Source of the DNA: Paracoccaceae bacterium
Lineage (GTDB): Bacteria; Pseudomonadota; Alphaproteobacteria; Rhodobacterales; Rhodobacteraceae
Length of the DNA: 64,000 nt
NCBI GenBank assembly: GCA_024742405.1
Contig: JANSYP010000002.1
Span: forward strand, 248,001 to 312,000
Reading direction: 5' to 3'
Shown one piece after another: positions 53,572 through 62,860 of this stretch. Position 1 is the stretch's first letter. Each line of letters starts with the position of its first letter. The notes under the pieces are model-generated. The model was not told where the DNA came from. It did no database searches and worked only from the letters and a program-made list of their open reading frames with translations. The position numbers and the translations under genes were made by a program.

Positions 53572-55674
53572 CTAGGTTTCCGCTCCGACCCGCGCGCGGC
53601 GGCGCCGGCCTTCGACCAGCCAAGCCCCGACCACCAGACCCGCCGCGAGCAGCAGATAGGCCCATGGCGGCAAAAACGGCGTGACCGTAACGTCAGAGGT
53701 GCGGTAGGCCTCACGCGGGGTAATCCCGATCCAGCCGCGCCCCGCGGCCGGGCGGCCCGGACGGATCGTGCGAATGTCCGGTATGCCGTCCGACAGAGTC
53801 ATCACCCCGCCGCGGGTGTCGGCCACAACGGGCGCCAAAGCCTCGCCGCTGGCAATGGTCTGCTCGAACTCGCGCGGGGCGGAGGGACCGAGCGCGGCGA
53901 CCGTATCGTGCTCCCCGTCGCTGATCCGGTAAAGCCCTAGGTCGGGGCCCTCGACCACGGCTTCGAACCGCCCGGGCGACACCTCACGCGGTGTCACGGT
54001 GATCACCGTTCCGTCCGGCGCCGTGACCTCAAAATCGCCGGTGCTCTCGTCGAGCGTCCGGCGGATGATCGTCATGGTCTGGCCATCGGCCTCGACCCAG
54101 AGCGCCTCTTCTTCCAGTTCGGGCTCTTTCATCATCCAGTGGGCAAGCCGGCGCAGCAGCTCCAACTGCGGCCCGCCGCCCTCATAGCCGCGGCTCCACA
54201 GCCAGGCATGGTCCGATGCCATGAGCGCCACGCGCCCCTCGCCGACCCGGTCAAGCACCAGCAACGGTCGGTCCTCGGCGCCGGTCATCACCGTCACGCC
54301 ACTCTTGGGCAGCACATCGATCTGACGGAACCAGCGCCCCCAGCCCGGGCCTTCTTCGCCTTCCGCGGGGGGCGGCGCGAACTCTTCGAGCCCTGATGTG
54401 ACCGGGTGGCGCGCGCCCAGATCGCTGATCAGGGGCAGAAATCCGGACTCGACCACACGGGCGGACGGCGTCGCCGGCAGGACCTGGTTGAGCGGCGTGC
54501 GGTAGAGACTCGCGGCACTTGCAAAGTCCGGTCCCGCGGCGACCAGCACCGCACCGCCATCCTCGACATACTGGCGGATATTGTCGAGATAGATGACCGG
54601 CAGGATCCCACGGCGCTTGTACCGGTCGAAGATGATCAGATCGAACTCGTCGATCTTTTCCAGAAACAGCTCGCGGGTAGGAAATGCGATCAGCGACAGC
54701 TCGGTCACCGGCACGCCGTCCTGCTTTTCGGGAGGGCGCAGGATCGTGAAATGCACCAGGTCGACACTGCTGTCGGACTTCAGCAGGTTGCGCCAGGTCC
54801 GTTCACCGGGATGTGGCTCGCCGGAGACCAGCAGAACGCGCAGGCGGTCGCGCACACCGTTGATCTGGACCACGGCGGCATTGTTGCGGTCGGTCAGCTC
54901 TCCGGGCGCTTCGGGCACCGTGAACTGGATCACGTTCATGCCGCCATGGGGCAGCACGACGGGCAGGTCGAGATCTTCGCCGACCGGCACGCGGTACTCG
55001 GCCGGCTCGCCGCCATCGACGGAAAGCTGAAGGGTGGCGAACCCGCCTTCGCCCGGCGGCACGGCGCCCTGGTCCTCGATCCGCAAGGTCAGCGTGACTT
55101 CTTCGCCCAGGATGGCAAAGGCCGGCGCATTCTGCACCACGAGCCTGCGGTCCCAATCATCTGGCTCGCCGGTGAGCAGCGCGTGGAGCGGCGCGGGAAG
55201 GTTCGGGGCGGCCTCCACATCATGGAGTTGCCCGTCGGTGAGCAGGATGACCCCGGCGACACGGGCGCGCGGCTCGTCCGCCAGCGCCTCGCTGACAGCG
55301 CCCATAAGCAGCGTGCCTTCGTTACCCTCGGCATCGCCCAGCGGCAGGATCCGCAGTTCGGTGTTCGGCAGGCTTGCAATCTCGGCCTCGAGCCGCGCGA
55401 GCGCCGCCGCGGTCTGGTTCGGGCGCACATCGATGCGCTGGCTGGCGCTCTCGTCGACGACGACCACGACGATATCGGTGAGCGGTTCGCGGTCCTCGCG
55501 TTGGATCGACGGGTTGGCGAGCGCCAGCAACAGAACCGCCGCGCCGAGCCCGCGCAGCCACCAACCCGCCAGCCGCTGCCATGTGGCAAAGGCGAGCAGA
55601 CCCAAGGTGATCACCGCCACGATGGCGATCATGCTCCAGCTGATCAGCGGTGCGAATACGATCTCTCCGCCCAT
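53572..55674 (-). CDS. Large membrane protein of the MoxR-DUF58 operon (VWA/glutamine amidotransferase-like)
   Basis: A 700-residue protein with two N-terminal membrane segments (ISWSMIAIVAVITLGLLAF and LRGLGAAVLLLALANPS), a large extracytoplasmic region and a C-terminal membrane anchor (PPWAYLLLAAGLVVGAWLV). The extracytoplasmic part has VVVVVDESASQRID, which resembles a VWA metal-site start, and DLIIFDRYKRRGI with a class I glutamine amidotransferase-like fold. It is the last gene of the moxR-DUF58-BatA/DUF4159 operon. Proteins of this set are thought to act in envelope stress or protein complex assembly, but the exact job is unproven. Confidence 0.78.
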   Translation of the reverse strand: MGGEIVFAPLISWSMIAIVAVITLGLLAFATWQRLAGWWLRGLGAAVLLLALANPSIQREDREPLTDIVVVVVDESASQRIDVRPNQTAAALARLEAEIASLPNTELRILPLGDAEGNEGTLLMGAVSEALADEPRARVAGVILLTDGQLHDVEAAPNLPAPLHALLTGEPDDWDRRLVVQNAPAFAILGEEVTLTLRIEDQGAVPPGEGGFATLQLSVDGGEPAEYRVPVGEDLDLPVVLPHGGMNVIQFTVPEAPGELTDRNNAAVVQINGVRDRLRVLLVSGEPHPGERTWRNLLKSDSSVDLVHFTILRPPEKQDGVPVTELSLIAFPTRELFLEKIDEFDLIIFDRYKRRGILPVIYLDNIRQYVEDGGAVLVAAGPDFASAASLYRTPLNQVLPATPSARVVESGFLPLISDLGARHPVTSGLEEFAPPPAEGEEGPGWGRWFRQIDVLPKSGVTVMTGAEDRPLLVLDRVGEGRVALMASDHAWLWSRGYEGGGPQLELLRRLAHWMMKEPELEEEALWVEADGQTMTIIRRTLDESTGDFEVTAPDGTVITVTPREVSPGRFEAVVEGPDLGLYRISDGEHDTVAALGPSAPREFEQTIASGEALAPVVADTRGGVMTLSDGIPDIRTIRPGRPAAGRGWIGITPREAYRTSDVTVTPFLPPWAYLLLAAGLVVGAWLVEGRRRRARVGAET

Positions 55675-55686
55675 GGGTTTACGCTC

Positions 55687-58449
55687 CTATTGGCCCAGCC
55701 GGTCGAGCAGAGCCGGAACATGGACCTGGTCGGATTTATAGTTTCCGGTCAACACATGCATGATCAAGTTCACGCCAAACCGGTAGGCGATCTCGCGCTG
55801 GCGATCGCCGGCGAACCCGCGTCCGACAGGATACACTGGCGCCCCGCGGCGGTCCACGGCCCAGGCCGCGGCCCAGTCATTGCCGCCGATGACCACCGGG
55901 GTGACACCATCGTTGAGATTGCGAAACGGCATTCCGTCGACCTGCTCGGCGTCCGGCGGCGCCGCCTCGACCCAGACGTCGGGGCTGACATGGCGGCCCG
56001 GAAAATCCTGGATCAGATAGAAGGTGCGCGTCAGGACATGGTCATCGGGGATCGGCTCCAGCGGCGGCACGTCGAGCGGGCGCGCGAGCTGGCGCAGCAT
56101 GCGCCCGTTGGGCGAGGAACTGCCGAACCGCGCCGTGTCGGCATCGCGGGTATCGAACAGGATCATGCCCCCGGTGCGCAGATAGCGGTTGAGCTTCGCA
56201 TAGGCAAGATCCGACGGGATCGGCTGGTCCGGCGTCACCGCCCAGTAGAGAAACGGAAAGAACGATATCTCGTCCATTTCCAGGTTGACCGCGATGGGTT
56301 CGGAGGGCTCGATCGACGTGCGTTGGTACAGAACGCGTGACAGCCCCTCGAGCCCCGCACGCGTCACCTCGTCGACCCGTTCGTTGCCCGTAACGATATA
56401 GGCTAGCGCCACTTCGGAGGTGGCAGCCAGGGCAAACTCGTCTTCCGTCTGGGCCCAGGTTTCGGGCGCCGCGCCAAAGGCCAACGCCGCAGCGACCAGA
56501 CCGGCCATTGCGCGACCGCGCGGGCGCAGCTTGCCGGACAACCAGAGCGACGCGATCAGATCCGCAATCAGGATCAGCAAGGCCGCGGTGAGAAACGCGC
56601 CCTTGAAACGGGTCTCTTCGCGCACATCCATCCCACTGAGAGACACGCGCTCCGGCCAAACCGCCGGTGCGAGCGTGTCTTCGGCGCCAATGACATTGAG
56701 CGCGAGCCGCCGGTCGGCCCCGGCATAGAGCCCCGGTGGCATATCAGCAGCCGGCACGCCCTCGGCCAGGCGCTCACCCGGCAGGCCGCGCAGCCGTTCC
56801 GCATCGCCGAGTGCACCGAACGCGTCGAGCACCTCGGACGCCTCCCAGACCGTACCCTCCAATTCGGCCGCGTCGGGCTGCGCCGTGCGGCTGGACACTG
56901 CCAGACGCTCCAGCATCGATACAAAGAGCCCCGAAAGCGGCAGCGAGGACCATTCTGCATTCGCGGTGACATGAAAAAGCACGATCTGCCCCGACCCGAC
57001 GGGCTTGCGCGTGACCAGAGGCGTGCCGTCGGCGAGGCTCGCGATGGCCCGGTCGGCCAGATCCGGGTCGGGTTGCGCCAGCACCTGGGCGGAAACCGTT
57101 ACGTCCTCGGGCACAGGCAGGCCGAAAAACGGCGAGCCTTCGGCAAAGGCGCGCAGGGCCTTGGGCGCTCCCCAGCTCATGGCGCCACCAACGCTGCGCC
57201 CGCCGATACGCAAGCGCACAGGCATCAGCGGGTCTTCCAAATCGCGACTGATATCGCTGGAGGCAAGCCGCGGCCCGGCAAAACGCAGCAGCAACCCACC
57301 CCCTTCGAGCCATTCGGTCAGCGCCGCAGTCTCCTCATCCGTGACGCGCGCGACATCGGCAAAGACGATGACGTCGGGGTTCGCCTGCAGGATGTCGAGC
57401 AGGCTGCCATCGATCAGATCGGCGTTCGGGACGAGGGCCTTTTCAAGATAGTGCAGCGGCGAGAGCAGCTCCAAACCCTCGCGGTCGTCGCGTCCCGCGA
57501 TCAGGGCGATCTCGCGCCGGCGCAGCGCATCGTCGGTCAGGCTGACGGCCGCAGCAGAGCGGATGCCGGAGAGCTCGAAGCGCGTGATCCGGTTGCGCAG
57601 CTCCGGTGGCAAGGTCAGGTCGATTTCGATTTCGGTCTCGGAAGGCAGGAACTCGGTTTGAATGCGGGCAAGCTCGCGCTCGATCCCCGCCGGGTCGAGG
57701 CCGCGGGCGGTGACGGTAACCAGCGCCTCCGTTCCCGGCTGCGCGCGCAGGGCCGTCATCCGAATCAAGCCATCTTCGAACCGCGCGGGCCGCAGACCAA
57801 AGACTGAGCGGCCGCTCTCCAGCACGCTGACACTGCCTCGGGCCTCCAGGGCGGCCAACACATCGTCGCGCCCGGCGCGGTCGATCCCGTCCGAAAGCCA
57901 GATCGTGTCGAAATCGCCGTCCTGCGCCGCGGCCCAGCCCGCCAGGGTGTCATCGGGCTGCCAAGGGTTCGGGCTGAGCGCACCAAGGCGCGGCAACCAG
58001 GCGTCTGCAGCCTGGAAGGGCAGGCTGCCCTCGGGCAGATCTGTGGCCACGACCACCGCCACCGGCCGGCCGGCACGGCCAGCCTCGGTCACCGCCACTT
58101 CGATCCGGTCGAGCCGGCGCGCCCAGTCACGCGCATCTGCCCAGGTCCCGTCTGCCAGCACCAGGAGCGGTCCGGACCCAGCAGCCTCGCTGCGCGGGTT
58201 CAGCACCGGTCCGGCCAACCCCACGATCACCGCGGCCACCGCCAGAATGCGCAGCAGCAGCAACCACCAGGGCGTCTTGTCGCTTTGCGTTTCGTCATCG
58301 GACAGCCCCAGCAGCAAAGCCACGCCGGGAAAGCGCCGGCGGATCGGCGCGGGTGGTACTGCGCGCAGCAGGAACCACAGGATCGGCAGGGCGATCAGCG
58401 CCAGCAACAGGAATGGCGCAGTGAAGCCCAAGGGCCCAATGGTGAGCAT
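55687..58449 (-). CDS. BatA-type membrane protein with C-terminal DUF4159
   Basis: A 920-residue membrane protein. The N-terminal ~90 residues match the aerotolerance regulator BatA N-terminal domain (FTAPFLLLALIALPILWFL, then RRRFPGVALLLGL). A central region carries membrane segments near residues 620-660 (FLTAALLILIADLIASLWL). The C-terminal ~220 residues match DUF4159, with MDEISFFPFLYWAVTP, LRTGGMILFDTRDAD and GVNLIMHVLTGNYKSDQVH. The start at 58449 overlaps the DUF58 stop (TGATG); the longer frame upstream is not supported. It is flanked by the other Bat/MoxR-type genes. Confidence 0.86.
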   Translation of the reverse strand: MLTIGPLGFTAPFLLLALIALPILWFLLRAVPPAPIRRRFPGVALLLGLSDDETQSDKTPWWLLLLRILAVAAVIVGLAGPVLNPRSEAAGSGPLLVLADGTWADARDWARRLDRIEVAVTEAGRAGRPVAVVVATDLPEGSLPFQAADAWLPRLGALSPNPWQPDDTLAGWAAAQDGDFDTIWLSDGIDRAGRDDVLAALEARGSVSVLESGRSVFGLRPARFEDGLIRMTALRAQPGTEALVTVTARGLDPAGIERELARIQTEFLPSETEIEIDLTLPPELRNRITRFELSGIRSAAAVSLTDDALRRREIALIAGRDDREGLELLSPLHYLEKALVPNADLIDGSLLDILQANPDVIVFADVARVTDEETAALTEWLEGGGLLLRFAGPRLASSDISRDLEDPLMPVRLRIGGRSVGGAMSWGAPKALRAFAEGSPFFGLPVPEDVTVSAQVLAQPDPDLADRAIASLADGTPLVTRKPVGSGQIVLFHVTANAEWSSLPLSGLFVSMLERLAVSSRTAQPDAAELEGTVWEASEVLDAFGALGDAERLRGLPGERLAEGVPAADMPPGLYAGADRRLALNVIGAEDTLAPAVWPERVSLSGMDVREETRFKGAFLTAALLILIADLIASLWLSGKLRPRGRAMAGLVAAALAFGAAPETWAQTEDEFALAATSEVALAYIVTGNERVDEVTRAGLEGLSRVLYQRTSIEPSEPIAVNLEMDEISFFPFLYWAVTPDQPIPSDLAYAKLNRYLRTGGMILFDTRDADTARFGSSSPNGRMLRQLARPLDVPPLEPIPDDHVLTRTFYLIQDFPGRHVSPDVWVEAAPPDAEQVDGMPFRNLNDGVTPVVIGGNDWAAAWAVDRRGAPVYPVGRGFAGDRQREIAYRFGVNLIMHVLTGNYKSDQVHVPALLDRLGQ

Positions 58450-59320
58450 CAGCGTACCTTTTCCAACGCCCCAAAGAGCCACATCAGGGCGGCTTGTGCG
58501 CTTTCGCCGGTATGGTGGCAATCCACCTGCCAGCCGGTGATCCGAGCCAGTTCCGCCAGGCGGTCCTTGCGTTCAGCGAGCCGCTGCAGATAGCGGTCGC
58601 GCAGCGCGCCGGCCTGTAGTGTTTCGTGCTGCAGCCTGCCGCCCATACTCTCGAACACAGTGCGCCCGTCATAGGGGAAGGCTTCTTCCTCCGGGTCGAG
58701 GATTTGCAGCAGCGCGCCGCGCACGCCGCGGTCGGCGGCAGCGGTCAGTGCGGCCTCCAAAGGCTCCAGCGGCCCCATAAAATCGGAGATGAAGAGCGCG
58801 CGGGACTTCGACAGCATGCCCGTGATCTCGGGCGCACCGTAGTCGGTGGACCCGCCCCCGATCGACAGCAGCCCCGCGGCCAGCCGCAGCAGTTGCACCT
58901 CGCCGCGCCGTGGCGGCACGTCGGCCCCGGTCAACCCGACGCGTTCCCCGCCGCGCAGCAACAGGATCGCCACAGCCATCGCCAGGGTGCGCGCGCGGTC
59001 GGCCTTGGTCTGGCGTCCTTTCGAGGCGAACTCCATCGATTGCGCGCCATCCACCCAGATCAGGATCGTCTGCGCCGCCTGCCATTCCTTTTCCCGGATG
59101 AAATGCGTGTCCGACCGCGCCGAGCGGCGCCAGTCGATCAGCCGGGCCTCGTCGTTGGGCATCGCGGGTCGGTATTGCCAGAACTCCTCGCCCATGCCGG
59201 AGCGGCGCCGGCCGTGATCGCCCAGCAACATGGTCGAGGCCAGATGTTCGGCATCGGCCATGAGCGGGGGCAGCGGTGCGGCGAGCGCGTCGGCATCGGC
59301 TCTGAGGCTGGGAGCATCTC

Positions 59321-59324
<4 letters not shown>
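58449..59324 (-). CDS. DUF58 domain protein
   Basis: A 291-residue DUF58 protein, a family with a VWA-like fold linked to MoxR ATPases. The signature is clear: GEEFWQYRPAMPNDEARLID followed by WRRSARSD near residues 45-72, then ILIWVDGAQSMEFAS, which holds the MIDAS-like Asp-x-Ala-x-Ser pattern. It overlaps moxR by 4 bp and the BatA/DUF4159 gene by 1 bp, so the three are probably one transcript. A chaperone-like or envelope-assembly role is inferred from the family context. Confidence 0.9.
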
Positions 59325-60328
<1,004 letters not shown>

Positions 60329-60386
60329 GACTCGCTCCGCCTAGTTGTTATATGCACATCAAAGCCAGATATCCCGGGTACCGCAA

Positions 60387-60995
60387 ATGACAAAATCCAA
60401 TCCTGCACAAAACCCCGTGACGGCGCCGTCGGCGGACGCATTGCTGGCCAGCGCGACGAAGGCGGCAAAGAAGGGTCCGCCCCCCGTACATCTATGGAAT
60501 CCCCCCTTTTGCGGCGATCTCGACATGCGCATCGCCCGCGACGGGACGTGGTTTTACGAGGGCACCCCCATCGGCCGCCCCGCGATGGTACGCCTTTTTG
60601 CGTCGATCCTGCGCAAGGACGGCGAGGACTACGTTCTCGTCACCCCGGTAGAAAAGGTCGGGCTCAAGGTTGAGGACGTGCCCTTCATCGCCACCGATTT
60701 CGAGGTTGCCGGTCAGGGCGCGGATCAGACGATCACCTTCACCACGAATGTCGGCGACAGCGTTACCGCCGGGCCCGATGCGCCGATTCGGGTCGAGCGC
60801 GACACCGAAACCGGCGAACCCACGCCCTATGTGCTTGTCCGGGCCGCGCTTGAGGCGCGGATCGATCGCAAAAGCTTTTACCGGCTGGTTGAGCTGGGCG
60901 AAACCGCGCCGCACCAGGGTCAGGACTGGTTCGGCGTCCGCTCAGAGGGCAGATTCTTTCCGATCATCCCGCAGGCGGAACTGGTCGAACCCTGA
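60387..60995 (+). CDS. DUF1285 protein
   Basis: A 202-residue cytoplasmic DUF1285 protein of unknown function. Conserved stretches include PPVHLWNPPFCGDLDMRIAR, DGTWFYEGTPIGRPAMVRLF and LVTPVEKVGLKVEDVPF. The start at 60387 (MTKSNPAQNP) is preferred to the TTG at 60345 because the homologous part begins after it. It is divergent from moxR with a short gap, the usual Rhodobacterales arrangement. Confidence 0.86.
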   Translation: MTKSNPAQNPVTAPSADALLASATKAAKKGPPPVHLWNPPFCGDLDMRIARDGTWFYEGTPIGRPAMVRLFASILRKDGEDYVLVTPVEKVGLKVEDVPFIATDFEVAGQGADQTITFTTNVGDSVTAGPDAPIRVERDTETGEPTPYVLVRAALEARIDRKSFYRLVELGETAPHQGQDWFGVRSEGRFFPIIPQAELVEP

Positions 60996-61179
60996 GAGTG
61001 CCGCAACCACGGGTGCCGACCGGTTGACATCGGTTTGAAGAGATCGCGGAGATCGCGTTTCCTCGGCCGTCTATCCAGACCCGAACGGCACCACGAGCGT
61101 CCGTCCAATCGGAAAAAACGAACGGGTAATTGCCGGATCGTGACTTGACGGCGGGTGGCGGGCCCGTCCGAATGGCACC

Positions 61180-61878
61180 ATGTCGAAGCCTCATGCTGTG
61201 ATCATCGGCGTTGGCGATGGGCTTTCAGCCTCGGTCGCCCGCGCTCTGGCGCCGACCTACGCTCTGACACTCTGTGCTCGGACGCCTGACAAACTCAACG
61301 ATCTGGCCGCTGGGACCGGCGGACGGACGGTTGCGCTTGATGCAACCGACCCGGCCGGAATGGCGAGGCTGTTCGAGGATCTGCCCGGGCCCCTGCGCGT
61401 GGCCGTCTACAACCCGTCGGCGCGGGTGCGCGGGCCGATAGCTGAGCTTGATCCAGAGACAGTACGCCGCGCGATCGAGATCACCGCGTTTGGCGCGTTT
61501 CTGATGGGCCAGCAGGCCGCGCGCCGCATGCTGGCACAGGACAGCGATGAGACTGGGACGCGCGGCACGATCCTTTTCACCGGGGCATCGGCTGGGGTGA
61601 AAGGTTTTCCGCTGTCGGCCAGTTTCGCCATGGGCAAATTCGCCCAGCGCGGATTGGCCGAAAGCATGTCCCGCGAACTTCATTCAAAGGGTGTGCATGT
61701 CGCCTGGGTCAATATCGACGGCGCGATCCGAAACCCGGGCCGGTCAGAGCCCGCCGACAATCCGGACTCGATGCTCGACCCCGATGCCATTGCACAAGCG
61801 TATCTCGGGCTCATCGCACAGCACCGCTCGACCTGGTCGCACGAGCTGAGCCTGCGGCCTTGGGTCGAGCGGTTCTAG
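61180..61878 (+). CDS. Short-chain dehydrogenase/reductase with altered catalytic Tyr
   Basis: A 232-residue SDR protein. The nucleotide-binding region VIIGVGDGLSASVARAL and the NNAG-type stretch AVYNPSARVRG are present. The active-site Ser lies in LFTGASAGVKGFP. The Tyr of the YxxxK motif is replaced by Phe: SASFAMGKFAQRG. This Phe is characteristic of one SDR subfamily, so it is not a simple mutation, but it argues against a standard dehydrogenase mechanism. Substrate is unknown. It ends 21 bp before the stop of the convergent beta-lactamase gene. Confidence 0.85.
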   Translation: MSKPHAVIIGVGDGLSASVARALAPTYALTLCARTPDKLNDLAAGTGGRTVALDATDPAGMARLFEDLPGPLRVAVYNPSARVRGPIAELDPETVRRAIEITAFGAFLMGQQAARRMLAQDSDETGTRGTILFTGASAGVKGFPLSASFAMGKFAQRGLAESMSRELHSKGVHVAWVNIDGAIRNPGRSEPADNPDSMLDPDAIAQAYLGLIAQHRSTWSHELSLRPWVERF

Positions 61879-61899
61879 CCTTTGTCGGACCCAAACCGG

Positions 61900-62691
61900 C
61901 TAGTAGACACCCAGTTCCGCCAACAATTGCCGCGCGAGCACCCTGCGCAGGGGCGCGTCGGCTCTGGACCGCATGTCGATATTGAGGGCGAAGGCATAGA
62001 TCCCGTCATCGCGCACGACCCACCCAACGAACCACCCGATGTCCGGATCGGGGGCCGTCGTCCATCCGGTTTTCCCGTAGAGAACGGCCCCGTCCTTCGT
62101 CTCGATCCGTGCGATGTCCTGGACGAGATCCTGTGTTCGATCGGACAGAGGCAGCTGTTTCTGTGCCAACAGCGACAGGAACTTGACCTGTTCAACAGCG
62201 CTGATCTCAAGCGGTCCCGCCAGCCAAAAGCGATCGACCTCGGTCCCGAACGCGCCATTGCCATAGTCCAAATCCGCCAGGTACTCAGAGTATCTGGCCA
62301 GCCCGACGCGTCGCGCAATTTCCTGAAAGACCGGCACATTCGACACTGCAAAGGCTTCCCCTAGCGTCATGTCATTTTCCCACGCCCGGATCGGCTGAGG
62401 CTCGCCGCCATAGGGGATGATCTCGTTGTTATCCGCAACCACACCGAGCTCGAGCGCGATCAGGCTGTTGGCAATCTTGAACGTCGAGGCCGGGATAAAG
62501 CGCTGATGCGCGCGCGGCTGGTTGACCACGGTCAACCGGTCCGCATTGACGTCCAGCAGCGCGAAACTGCCCGAGAGGCCTTGCGCCTCGAAAACTTTAG
62601 TCAGATCGGAGCGATCCACAACAGTCGCAGCCCTGGCAAGCGAGGTTACCAGGACACAAACTGTGAAAGCCGAAAACAAGATTTTCTGCAT
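61900..62691 (-). CDS. Class D (OXA-type) beta-lactamase
   Basis: A 263-residue secreted serine beta-lactamase of class D. A signal peptide precedes the mature domain (residues 1-21). All class D motifs are present: S69-T-F-K72 (active-site Ser and carboxylated Lys), S117-N-V, Y143-G-N, W156 and K207-T-G. Chromosomal class D enzymes occur in many environmental bacteria, so this is probably intrinsic. Activity against beta-lactams is likely but its spectrum cannot be judged. It lies 169 bp downstream of dnaE on the same strand and is convergent with the SDR gene. Confidence 0.92.
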   Translation of the reverse strand: MQKILFSAFTVCVLVTSLARAATVVDRSDLTKVFEAQGLSGSFALLDVNADRLTVVNQPRAHQRFIPASTFKIANSLIALELGVVADNNEIIPYGGEPQPIRAWENDMTLGEAFAVSNVPVFQEIARRVGLARYSEYLADLDYGNGAFGTEVDRFWLAGPLEISAVEQVKFLSLLAQKQLPLSDRTQDLVQDIARIETKDGAVLYGKTGWTTAPDPDIGWFVGWVVRDDGIYAFALNIDMRSRADAPLRRVLARQLLAELGVY

Positions 62692-62860
62692 GCTGCTCTA
62701 TCACCTTTGAGTGGTTTTGCCGGCGCGCTAGGCCAGTCTCGGGCGGCGCGCAAGGTCAAAGCGCGGGGGCAGAGCGCCCTATCCAAACGCCGTAAGAACA
62801 CCCTGCAAAGCGGTGATGTTCCAAACGCTCTACCAGGGCGCGTTTCGGCAAGGCGCGACG

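Noticed and set aside
54406-56340. Plus-strand open frame of 644 codons
   Set aside because: It crosses two real minus-strand genes of the MoxR operon and contains no recognisable motif.
62823-62845. Weak AAACGC/GCGTTT stem just after dnaE
   Set aside because: Only 6 bp with an 11-nt loop and no T-tract; too weak to call a terminator.
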